Source of the DNA: Streptomyces sp. Ag109_O5-10
GTDB lineage: Bacteria > Actinomycetota > Actinomycetes > Streptomycetales > Streptomycetaceae
Assembly (NCBI RefSeq): GCF_900105755.1
Contig: NZ_FNTQ01000001.1
Location: 6,634,001 to 6,698,000, forward strand
Length of the DNA stretch: 64,000 nt
Direction of reading: 5' to 3'
Positions 25,610 to 32,410 of this stretch are shown piece by piece; positions within the stretch are counted from its first letter, which is position 1, and each line of letters starts with the position of its first letter. The translations under genes and the position numbers were made by a program. The notes under the pieces were generated by a model. That model saw only the letters and a list, made by a program, of their open reading frames with translations, ran no database searches and had not been told where the DNA came from.

Positions 25610-25699
25610 CCCTCCGTGCCGTCGCCTGCCGCGTTGTGAGCCGTTCTACGAGGCCGGTGGCGTCGTCGGCGTGGATCCGGACGACGCGCAACCTCCTGC

Positions 25700-26079
25700 C
25701 GGCCGCCCAGCAGGCCGAAGTGGGCGACGGGCTCGGCCAGTTCGAGGGTCACCGAGGTCTGCGAGCCGATGGGCGGGTCGAGGTCCGCGTCGAGCTCGGT
25801 GAGCACCTCCACGAGGTCCTTGCCGGCGTCGTCCGCGAGCACGTCCCGCACCTCGGCGAGCCCGAGCCCGAGCCCGAGCTCCGTCAGCCGCCGGATGCGG
25901 GCGAGGACGACAGCGTGCCGGAGGGTGTAGTCCCGGAGGGGGCACCTCCCGCTCGAGCGAAGCCGAGAGTGGGGGACGTTCGAGAGCCGCTCGGGCTCGG
26001 GCAGCAGGCCCTGGTGGTGGCAGTGCCGCACCGCGCGCGTGGTGACGCCGAGGGCGGCGGCGAGTTCTCCGATCCGCAT
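25700..26079 (-). pseudogene. MerR-family regulator, disrupted
   Basis: The frame opens with a good MerR helix-turn-helix (MRIGELAAALGVTTRAVRH, then HQGLLPEPERL). After PERL the expected wing (usually NGYRDY) is replaced by about 16 foreign residues encoded by an interspersed GC-rich element. The MerR helix then resumes with DYTLRHAVVLARIRRLTELGLG. It continues to VEVLTELDADL, after which homology ends abruptly. The sequence beyond, down to about 25700, looks like debris of another gene with a frame change. A normal effector domain is missing. A CGC-to-TGC-type change also gives HCHH where HYH is usual. Probably non-functional. Confidence 0.7.
25935..25983 (-). repeat. Interspersed Streptomyces-type element within the MerR gene
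   Basis: GGGGGCACCTCCCGCTCGAG followed by CGAAGCCGAGAGTGGGGGA resembles a short element that recurs in intergenic regions of many Streptomyces genomes (recalled from general knowledge). Here it interrupts the wing of a MerR DNA-binding domain while keeping the frame. Confidence 0.6.
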
Positions 26080-26107
26080 GGGACACCAGTGGAGACGTTG
26101 ACGTCGC

Positions 26108-26210
26108 GGCAGGGTTAAACGGCAGGGTCGAACGGCCGGGGTAAACAGCCGGGGCGAACGGCTGGGGCAACGGTCGGGTCGAACGGCCGGTGCACACGAC
26201 GGGGTCACAC
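26108..26210. repeat. Eight tandem copies of a 13-bp unit
   Basis: Units of the form GGCCGGGGTAAAC begin at 26108, 26121, 26134, 26147, 26160 (12 bases), 26172, 26185 and 26198. They fill the space between the MerR remnant and the monooxygenase gene, and the last unit includes the monooxygenase stop codon. Units vary most at positions 4-5 and 8-10. Confidence 0.85.
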
Positions 26211-27800
26211 GGCGACGAACCAGCGGGTCAGGGCGTCGTCGAGGTCGTCCCCCCGGTCGCCTCCGTCCGCGGCCCAGGCCACGAACCCGTCGGGCCGTAC
26301 CAGGAGACCGGTCAGCTCCGGCCGTCCCGGACAGGCCGCGGTGACGACGTCCACCCGGTCGCCGTACCCCTCCGCGCGGGCGCGCAGCTTCGGGTCGCCG
26401 GCGAGGTCGAGCAGCAGCGCGCGGCCGTGGTGCAGGTGGTCGCCGAGCCGGGTGCCGTCGGAGAGTTCCAGGTCCGGGGCGCTCCGCCCGGTGAGCGGAT
26501 GGTCGCCGGGCAGGTCGTAGTGCTGCCAGACGCCGGAGATCTGCTCGACGAGGTAGGTCGTCCCGGTCGTCGTCAGCGCGAGGTCGGTGACCACCCGGCG
26601 CAGGGCGCGGGCGTGCCGGTCCGGGCGCATCACGGCGATCTGGGCACGGGTCCAGTCCAGCACCCAGGCGCCGATCGGGTGCCGTTCGGCGGTGTAGCTG
26701 TCGAGGAGCGAGTCGGGGGCCGACCCGCGGACCACGGCGGCCAGCTTCCAGCCGAGGTTCATGGCGTCGCCGAGGCCGAGGTTGAGCCCCTGCCCGCCGA
26801 ACGGCGAGTGCACGTGCGCCGCGTCCCCCGCCAGCAGCACCCGGCCCTTGCGGTAGCCGCTCGCCTGCCGGGCGTTGTCGGTGAACCGGGTCGAGGAGTG
26901 CACCTCGTGGACGGTCACGTCGGCCACGCCCGACACCCGGCGCAGGGCGGCCTGCAACTCCGCGGCGGTGACGGGCGCGGAGCGGTCGGCGGGCGGCCCG
27001 TCGAACTCGACGGTGAGGATCCGGCCGGGGAAGGGCCCGTTGACGTACGTCCCCACGTCGGTGGTGTTCCAGCCGACCCCGAGCCGCTCGCCCCCGCTCA
27101 TCTCGACGACCGCCTGATAGCCGGTGATCTCCGGCTCGGTGCCCGGGAAGTCGAACCCGGCGAGCTTGCGGACCGTGCTCCGGCCGCCGTCGCACCCCAC
27201 GAGCCATCCGGCGTGGACGTCCTCGCCGCTCCCGAGGCGGACGACGACTCCCTCGTCGCCGGCGTCGAAGCCGGTCAGCTCCACGCCCCGGCGGACCTCG
27301 ACGCCGAGCCGCTCGGCGCGGGCGCCCAGGATCCGCTCCAGCTCCACCTGCGGCACCCCGAGGCCGACGCCGTCGGCGGGGCCGATGTCGGCGAACGCCG
27401 GGTCGGAGTCGTCGAACAGGTCGCCGCGCATCATGATCCCGGCGAAGTGCCCGGCGAACTTCGGGGGAGTCCGGGGCGCGTCGGCGCCCTGCCTCTGCTC
27501 CCGGTCCCCGAGGAAGGCCCGCATCCGCCACCGGTTCCGCTCCCAGGCCGCCTTGAGGTCGGGCAGCAGCCCGCGCCGGTAGAGGCTCACCGCGCCGGCC
27601 GTGTTGATCCCGCCCGCCTTGATGGTCTCGTCCACCTCGGCCAGCCGCTCCACGACCAGCACCTTCGCGCCGCCGAGCCGCAGCTCGCCGGCGAGGAACA
27701 GCCCGACGGGCCCGCCGCCGGCCACCACCACGTCGCAGCCCGCGCCGTACTCGCCGCGCCCGCCGTCGTTGCTGTCTGTAGTCGCCATGCTTTCACTCAT
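26205..27800 (-). CDS. FAD-dependent aromatic monooxygenase (Rox/PheA-like)
   Basis: A 531-residue class A flavoprotein monooxygenase that should hydroxylate an aromatic or polyketide-type substrate with NAD(P)H and O2. The FAD-binding GxGxxG is VVVAGGGPVGLFLAGEL (near residue 30), the DG motif is VGCDGGRSTVRK, and the GD motif is LAGDAAHVHSPFGGQG. A C-terminal thioredoxin-like domain (about 400-530) is complete. Family members include rifampicin monooxygenases, so drug inactivation is possible but unproven. The start may be at 27800 or the ATG at 27788. It is divergent from a TetR regulator across a 46-base gap with an inverted repeat, suggesting substrate-induced derepression. Confidence 0.9.
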   Translation of the reverse strand: MSESMATTDSNDGGRGEYGAGCDVVVAGGGPVGLFLAGELRLGGAKVLVVERLAEVDETIKAGGINTAGAVSLYRRGLLPDLKAAWERNRWRMRAFLGDREQRQGADAPRTPPKFAGHFAGIMMRGDLFDDSDPAFADIGPADGVGLGVPQVELERILGARAERLGVEVRRGVELTGFDAGDEGVVVRLGSGEDVHAGWLVGCDGGRSTVRKLAGFDFPGTEPEITGYQAVVEMSGGERLGVGWNTTDVGTYVNGPFPGRILTVEFDGPPADRSAPVTAAELQAALRRVSGVADVTVHEVHSSTRFTDNARQASGYRKGRVLLAGDAAHVHSPFGGQGLNLGLGDAMNLGWKLAAVVRGSAPDSLLDSYTAERHPIGAWVLDWTRAQIAVMRPDRHARALRRVVTDLALTTTGTTYLVEQISGVWQHYDLPGDHPLTGRSAPDLELSDGTRLGDHLHHGRALLLDLAGDPKLRARAEGYGDRVDVVTAACPGRPELTGLLVRPDGFVAWAADGGDRGDDLDDALTRWFVAV

Positions 27801-27846
27801 GGGTTCACTGTAGTCACTAAAACTTTCGAGCCGCTATAGTTTTCTC
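27801..27846. promoter_or_regulatory. Divergent promoter and TetR-type operator
   Basis: ACTAAAACT and AGTTTTCTCG form inverted half-sites across the 46-base gap between the monooxygenase and TetR genes. TATAGT ends 8 bases before the TetR GTG, so that mRNA is probably leaderless. The layout suits a repressor controlling both directions. Confidence 0.6.
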
Positions 27847-28476
27847 GTGACCGATGAGAACAGGCCGGGCGGGCCGGGGGAGTCCCTGCGGGAGCGCAAG
27901 AAGCGGGAGACGCGGCAGCGGATCTCGAACGTCGCGACGGTGATGTTCCGGGAGCACGGCTTCGACCGAGTGACCGTCGCGGAAGTCGCGCGGGCGGCCG
28001 GGGTGTCGGCGATGACCGTGTTCAACTACTTCCCGCGCAAGGAGGACCTGTTCCTCGACCGCATCCCGGAGGCCGTCGCGGCCTTCGCCGGTGCGGTGCG
28101 GGACCGGGCGCCCGGCGAGACCCCGCTGGCGGCGCTGCGCCGGCTGGCCTTCCGGTTCATCGACGCGCGGCACCCGCTGGGCGGGGTGGGGGAGAACTTC
28201 GGGGGCTTCTGGCCGGTCGTCGCCGACTCGCCCGCGCTGCGGGCCCGGGCCCGCGAGGCGGTCGAGGAGGTGGAACGGGCGCTGGCCGGAGCGCTCGCCG
28301 AGGCCGGGCTCGCCGACCCGGCGCTGGTTGCGGCGGTGACGGTGGCCGCGTACCGCTCGGTGTGCGTCACCTCGGTGAGCCGTCAGTTGGCGGGTGACCC
28401 GTTCGCGGAGATCGTCGAGGACCACCGGGAGCGGATGGCGGCGGCGTTCGACGCGCTGGAGCGGATGGTGCGGTAG
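27847..28476 (+). CDS. TetR/AcrR-family regulator of the divergent monooxygenase
   Basis: A 209-residue repressor. The TetR helix-turn-helix spans about residues 15-60 (RQRISNVATVMFREHGFDRVTVAEVARAAGVSAMTVFNYFPRKEDL is the complete pattern; the recognition helix is VSAMTVFNYF). The C-terminal ligand-binding domain is helical and of normal length. The divergent arrangement with the flavin monooxygenase suggests that it represses that gene and itself and is released by the monooxygenase substrate. GTG start without ribosome site, TATAGT upstream: likely leaderless. Confidence 0.92.
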   Translation: MTDENRPGGPGESLRERKKRETRQRISNVATVMFREHGFDRVTVAEVARAAGVSAMTVFNYFPRKEDLFLDRIPEAVAAFAGAVRDRAPGETPLAALRRLAFRFIDARHPLGGVGENFGGFWPVVADSPALRARAREAVEEVERALAGALAEAGLADPALVAAVTVAAYRSVCVTSVSRQLAGDPFAEIVEDHRERMAAAFDALERMVR

Positions 28477-28489
28477 CCGCCCCTTCTTC

Positions 28490-28538
28490 TTGACGGCTAA
28501 CGCCGTTAGCCCTACTGTCGTGGCTAACGGCGTTAGCT
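28490..28538 (+). promoter_or_regulatory. Promoter with twin 17-bp TetR operators
   Basis: TTGACG (28490) and TACTGT (28513) are a -35/-10 pair with a 17-base spacer. The spacer is filled by the palindrome GGCTAACGCCGTTAGCC (28495-28511). A second copy, GGCTAACGGCGTTAGCT (28522-28538), covers the expected transcription start. Repressor binding at either would block the promoter. The cotranscribed TetR gene at 28975 is the obvious ligand. Confidence 0.85.
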
Positions 28539-28559
28539 GAAGTACCTCTGGAGGTAGCC

Positions 28560-28982
28560 ATGACCAGCACCACGAACGTCACCCCCGCCCTCCGCACCGC
28601 CACCATGGCGGCCCGCCGCGCCGCCTGGCTGGCCGCCGCCCTGTTCTGGACGGCGTTCGCGGTCCTGGAGGGCGTGAACCACGGCTGGCTCGCCGGCGCC
28701 CTCGCCCTGCTCTTCCTTCTCCTTCCGGACCTCACCTTCCTGGTCGCCCTCGACGAGGCGCCCCGGACGGCGCAGGGCCAGTTGGCGCCGCGCGCCGTGC
28801 CGTACTACAACGCGATGCACCGGGCGCTGGTGCCGCTCGGGCTGCTGACGGTGTACGCCGTGCAGCCCGTCTTCTCCTGGCCCCCGGCGTTCGCGGCGCT
28901 CTGCGGCTGGCTGGCCCACATCTCGTACGATCGCGCCCTCGGATACGGGCTGCGCACCAAGGAGGGCTTCCAGCGTGACTGA
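28560..28982 (+). CDS. DUF4260-like small membrane protein
   Basis: A 140-residue protein with four predicted membrane helices (about 17-37, 42-62, 80-102 and 104-120). The conserved polar loop is RAVPYYNAMHRALVPL and the ending is LAHISYDRALGYGLRTKEGF, as in DUF4260 proteins. Its biochemical role is unknown. Expression is controlled by a clear promoter carrying two palindromic operators, and it overlaps the downstream TetR gene by 8 bases. The pair is therefore an autoregulated two-gene unit, typical of stress- or compound-induced membrane functions. ATG follows GGAGGTAGCC. Confidence 0.88.
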   Translation: MTSTTNVTPALRTATMAARRAAWLAAALFWTAFAVLEGVNHGWLAGALALLFLLLPDLTFLVALDEAPRTAQGQLAPRAVPYYNAMHRALVPLGLLTVYAVQPVFSWPPAFAALCGWLAHISYDRALGYGLRTKEGFQRD

Positions 28983-29532
28983 CGCGACCGACGCGACCGA
29001 CGTTTCCGGCGCGACCGACCGGCTGACGCCGAGGGCACGGGAGATCGCCGCGGCGGCCCGGGATCTGCTGGAGGAGTCGGGACCGGCCGTCCTCACCATG
29101 CGCACCCTCGCCGACCGCCTCGGCATCAAGGCCCCCTCGCTCTACAAGCACTTCCCCGACAAGCACGCCGTGGAGGTCGAACTCACCGCCCAGATGCTGG
29201 AGGAGTCGGCGGCGGCACTGGAGGCGGCCGCGACCCGGCACCCCGGCTCCCTGGAGGCCCTGGCCGAGGCGTACCGCGCCTACGCCCTGGCCCACCCCCA
29301 CCTCTACTGCCTGGCCACCGAACGCCCGCTGCCGCGCACCCTGCTGCCGGACGGCCTGGAGGACCGGGCCGCCCTCCCGCTCCTGCGGGCCTGCGGCGGC
29401 GACCGTGACCTGGCTCGCGCCACCTGGGCGTTCGCCCACGGCATGGTGGTCCTGGAGATCCACGGCCGCTTCCCGCAGGCCGCCGACCTGGACGCGGCAT
29501 GGAAACGGGGAGTGCGGGCGTTGCACCCTTAG
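28975..29532 (+). CDS. TetR-family autoregulator
   Basis: A 185-residue TetR/AcrR repressor. The N-terminal helix-turn-helix is ARDLLEESGPAVLTMRTLADRLGIKAPSLYKHF (recognition helix KAPSLYKHFPDK), and the C-terminal effector domain is compact with TetR_C_33-like features. The GTG start overlaps the stop of the DUF4260 gene (translational coupling). The two GGCTAAC-centred palindromes in the promoter are its likely operators, giving negative feedback on both genes. The inducer is unknown. Confidence 0.9.
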   Translation: MTDATDATDVSGATDRLTPRAREIAAAARDLLEESGPAVLTMRTLADRLGIKAPSLYKHFPDKHAVEVELTAQMLEESAAALEAAATRHPGSLEALAEAYRAYALAHPHLYCLATERPLPRTLLPDGLEDRAALPLLRACGGDRDLARATWAFAHGMVVLEIHGRFPQAADLDAAWKRGVRALHP

Positions 29533-29549
29533 CGCGAGGGGGTGCGGAC

Positions 29550-30377
29550 GTGGCGGAACAGGCACGGTGGACGAGGGCGAGGCTGGGCCGCTGCGGCCCG
29601 GAGCTGGACCTGCTGACGGCGAACTTCGAACGGCACACCTACGCCCCGCACGCGCACGCCGAGTTCACCATCGGGGTGTGCGTCGGCGGCTCCGAGGTCA
29701 TCGACTACCGGGGCGGCCACATCAGCACCGGCCCCGGCTCGATCGTCGTCCTGGCTCCCGGCGAGATGCACACGGGCGGCCCGGCCACCCCGACCGACGG
29801 CTACGCCTACCGCGCCCTGTACGCGGACCCGGCCCTGCTGGCGGACGGGACCCTGGACGCCGTGCCGCACTTCCGGGACCCCGTCCTCGACGACCCCGAG
29901 CTGGCCGCGGCCTTCCGCCGGACCCACACCGAGCTGGCCGCCTGCCCCGACCCCCTGGAAGCCGAATCCCGTCTCCCCTGGCTGCTGACGGCCCTGTCCC
30001 GCCGCCACTCCACGGCACGGCCGGCGACCGACCGGGTCCCCGGGGGGCACGGCATCTCCCTGCTGGTCCGGGACCGCCTGGCCGACGAGCTGACCTGCCC
30101 GCCGTCGCTCGCCGAGCTGGCGGCCGACCTGGGCCTCTCCCGCTACCAGTTGCTGCGGGCCTTCCGTACGACGATGGGCGTCCCGCCGTACGCCTGGCTG
30201 GCCCAGTACCGGGTGGCCAGGGCCCGCGCCCTGCTGGACTCGGGCCTGCGCCCGGCGGAGGCGGCGACCCTGGTGGGCTTCGCCGACCAGGCCCATCTGA
30301 CCCGCTGGTTCCGCCGGGTGCTGGGGGTGACCCCGGCGGCGTACCGCAACAGCGTTCAAGACGCCGGACGGTACTGA
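29550..30377 (+). CDS. AraC-family regulator with cupin sensor domain
   Basis: A 275-residue activator-type regulator. The N-terminal cupin-like AraC_binding domain (about 15-150) includes HTYAPHAHAEFTIGVCVGG and LAPGEMHTGGPA. The C-terminal AraC helix-turn-helix pair spans about 175-270 (LAADLGLSRYQLLRAFRTTMG, then PAEAATLVGFADQAHLTRWFRRVLGVTPAAYR). GTG start with a GAGGGGG ribosome site. It lies 17 bases behind the TetR gene and 16 ahead of the EamA transporter, so it may control that exporter, a common AraC/LysE or EamA pairing. Confidence 0.9.
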   Translation: MAEQARWTRARLGRCGPELDLLTANFERHTYAPHAHAEFTIGVCVGGSEVIDYRGGHISTGPGSIVVLAPGEMHTGGPATPTDGYAYRALYADPALLADGTLDAVPHFRDPVLDDPELAAAFRRTHTELAACPDPLEAESRLPWLLTALSRRHSTARPATDRVPGGHGISLLVRDRLADELTCPPSLAELAADLGLSRYQLLRAFRTTMGVPPYAWLAQYRVARARALLDSGLRPAEAATLVGFADQAHLTRWFRRVLGVTPAAYRNSVQDAGRY

Positions 30378-30393
30378 CGGCCAAGCTCTCCGT

Positions 30394-31329
30394 ATGACTG
30401 CACGCGGCTGGTTCCTGTTCTCCCTCATGGGAGTGATCTGGGGCATCCCCTATCTGATGATCAAGGTGGCGGTGGACGAGGTGTCCCCGTCCACGGTGGT
30501 GTTCGCGCGGTGCGCCGTGGGCGCCCTGCTCCTCCTCCCCCTGGCGATCCGCCAGGGAGGTCTCCTTCTCACCCTCCGCACCCATTGGCGCCCGATGCTG
30601 GCCTTCGCGTGCATAGAGATCATGGGCCCCTGGTTCACCCTCACGGACGCCGAACGCCACCTCTCCAGCTCGACGGCGGGCCTGCTGATAGCGGGCGTAC
30701 CGATCGTCGGCGTGGTGGCCGCGAGGTACTTCGGCGGCGAGCGCGAACACCTGGGCACCCGCCGCATCGCCGGCCTCCTGATCGGCCTCGCCGGCGTCGC
30801 CGTCCTCACCGTCCCCCACCTCACCGGCGGCGACGCCCGCTCGCTGGGAGAAGTCCTGCTGACGGTGATCGGCTACGCGACGGCGCCCCTGATAGCGGCC
30901 CGCCGCCTGAAGGACGTCCCGACGCTGCAGCTGATAGCACCGTGCCTGACCCTGGCGACCCTGGTCTACGCCCCCGCGGCGGCAGCGACCTGGCCGACCG
31001 CGATGCCCTCCACGAACGCCCTGCTCTCTCTCCTCGCCCTGGGCGTCCTCTGCACGGCGGTGGCCTTCGTGGCCTTCCTGGAGCTGATCAAGGAGATAGG
31101 CCCGACCCGCTCCACGGTGATCACGTACGTCAACCCGGCGGTGGCGGTGGCGGCGGGCGCCCTCTTCCTGGGCGAGAGCTTCACCCCGACGATCGCCGTC
31201 TCCTTCGCGCTGATCCTCACCGGCTCGGTGCTGGCGACGATGGCCTCGGCACCGAAGAGGCCGTCCCGCCCGGTAACATGGTCCACACGGCAGACGAGCC
31301 GGGCGGACGGCCGCGTGGAGTCCCCTTGA
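30394..31329 (+). CDS. EamA-family (DMT) transporter
   Basis: A 311-residue transporter with ten membrane segments in two EamA halves (about 5-140 and 150-290), opening with FLFSLMGVIWGIPYLMIKVAVDEVSPSTVVFARC. It probably exports an amino acid or small metabolite and is likely regulated by the AraC protein encoded just upstream. The hydrophobic core ends near residue 290. The last ~13 codons (RADGRVESP end) lie inside the 5' part of rnpB, so the coding end overlaps a structural RNA gene and the rnpB promoter must sit within this reading frame. Confidence 0.9.
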   Translation: MTARGWFLFSLMGVIWGIPYLMIKVAVDEVSPSTVVFARCAVGALLLLPLAIRQGGLLLTLRTHWRPMLAFACIEIMGPWFTLTDAERHLSSSTAGLLIAGVPIVGVVAARYFGGEREHLGTRRIAGLLIGLAGVAVLTVPHLTGGDARSLGEVLLTVIGYATAPLIAARRLKDVPTLQLIAPCLTLATLVYAPAAAATWPTAMPSTNALLSLLALGVLCTAVAFVAFLELIKEIGPTRSTVITYVNPAVAVAAGALFLGESFTPTIAVSFALILTGSVLATMASAPKRPSRPVTWSTRQTSRADGRVESP

Positions 31330-31700
31330 GGGGGCTTCCCGAGGAACGTCCGGGCTCCACAGGGCAGGGTGGTGGCTAACGGCCACCCGAGGCGACTCGC
31401 GGGACAGTGCCACAGAAAGCAAACCGCCGGGGGTCTCGACCCCCGGTAAGGGTGAAACGGTGGTGTAAGAGACCACCAGTGCCCAGGGCGACCTGGGCAG
31501 CTAGGTAAACCCCACCCGGAGCAAGGTCAAGAGGAGCGCTGTGAAAGGCGCTCTGCGGGGACGTTCGAGGGCTGCCCGCCCAAGCCCCCGGGTAGACCGC
31601 ACGAGGCCGGTGGCAACACCGGCCCTAGATGGATGGCCGTCACCCCGGCTCCCGCGAGGGACCGGGGTACAGAACCCGGCGTACAGCCCGACTCGTCTGC
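31290..31700 (+). ncRNA. rnpB: RNase P RNA, bacterial type A
   Basis: The catalytic RNA of RNase P, which matures the 5' ends of tRNAs. The ends pair perfectly as helix P1: CGGCAGACGAG (31288) with CTCGTCTGCCG (31692). Universal core blocks are GAGGAACGTCCGGGCTCC (31341), CCACAGAAAGCAAACCGCC (31410), TAGATGGATGGCCG near 31626 and TACAGAACCCGGC near 31668. Length (~410) is normal for actinomycetes. A -10 candidate TAACAT lies at 31274 inside the eamA coding sequence. The 3' end contains a 23-base segment duplicated exactly at 38234. Confidence 0.96.
31675..31697 (+). other. Left attachment-like repeat at the rnpB 3' end
   Basis: These 23 bases, starting CCCGGCGTACAGCCC, are repeated perfectly and in the same orientation at 38234-38256. 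Integrating elements commonly duplicate the 3' end of a structural RNA gene and restore it at one junction. Here the left copy keeps an intact P1 helix, so rnpB remains functional. Confidence 0.7.
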
Positions 31701-32092
31701 CGCTCAAGGCCTCTGACCACGGCGAACCCAGCCCACTGCTGGGAGGCCTGGCAGCCACTGCCGCCAGCCACTGAATGGGTGGTCTCCACCTTGCCTGCCC
31801 GTTTGCCCCGGTCATGACGACGTGACTGCTCCCCCTGCGTTCATCTCCGGCTTTGCTCGGGAAAGGGTCGCTGAGCCGACCGCTCACGCCAGAGTTCGGA
31901 GCTGAAGCCTGCGCTATCCGGAATAGTCCCTGCTCGGCGGTGCTGCGCGGTACGGTCGCGAGTTCCGCCCCGCAGCTCAGGGCGCATTCGCCGATTTTGC
32001 CGTTCCTTGGTGTCAAGCATACCTATCGTGCACTCGATCTCCGTAGCGTCTTGGTTGGCATGTGCACAGAGTGAAGTCCGGGGGTGGGCGGC
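31701..32092. other. Intergenic region between rnpB and the toxin island genes
   Basis: About 390 bases with no supportable gene on either strand. The first 60 bases carry short inverted repeats (for example GCCCACTGCTGGG) that may end rnpB transcription. The last 100 bases are A/T-richer (TTGGTGTCAAGCATACCTATC), probably the promoter of the downstream operon. Confidence 0.5.
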
Positions 32093-32404
32093 ATGTCGGA
32101 CTTGAAGAAGGAAGCCGCGTCGATGCACAAGGCGGCGTCGGGGCTGCGTGGCATCGGGCAGCACACGGCGAAGCCGTTGCAGCAGTTCCAGGCGCAGTCC
32201 CATGACCTGAGCGCGCTGGGCGCTCTCGGGTCCCTCCTCAGCGCCACGGGCGAGATACGCGAGGGCATGACCACCCTCGCCAGGCTGGCCAAGCAGCTGG
32301 ACGAGGAGTGGGAGGCGGAGGCGAAGCTGATCGGCGAGGTGTCCGACGCCTTCGACCTGCTGGACGTGCTGATCGCGGCCGCGGCCCAGGACGACAAGGG
32401 CTGA
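32093..32404 (+). CDS. Small helical protein upstream of the RHS toxin
   Basis: A 103-residue, almost wholly helical, Ala/Leu/Gln-rich protein (MSDLKKEAASMHKAASGLRG at the start, a second helix with LAKQLDEEWEAEAKLIGEV). It lacks a clear WXG, but its size, two-helix pattern and position before a protein with a WXG100-like N-terminus suggest an ESX/LXG-type secretion partner or chaperone. GGGGGTGG precedes the ATG at 32093; a GTG three codons earlier is possible. It is separated from the RHS gene by 6 bases, so the two are co-translated. Confidence 0.7.
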   Translation: MSDLKKEAASMHKAASGLRGIGQHTAKPLQQFQAQSHDLSALGALGSLLSATGEIREGMTTLARLAKQLDEEWEAEAKLIGEVSDAFDLLDVLIAAAAQDDKG

Positions 32405-32410
32405 CCGGGC

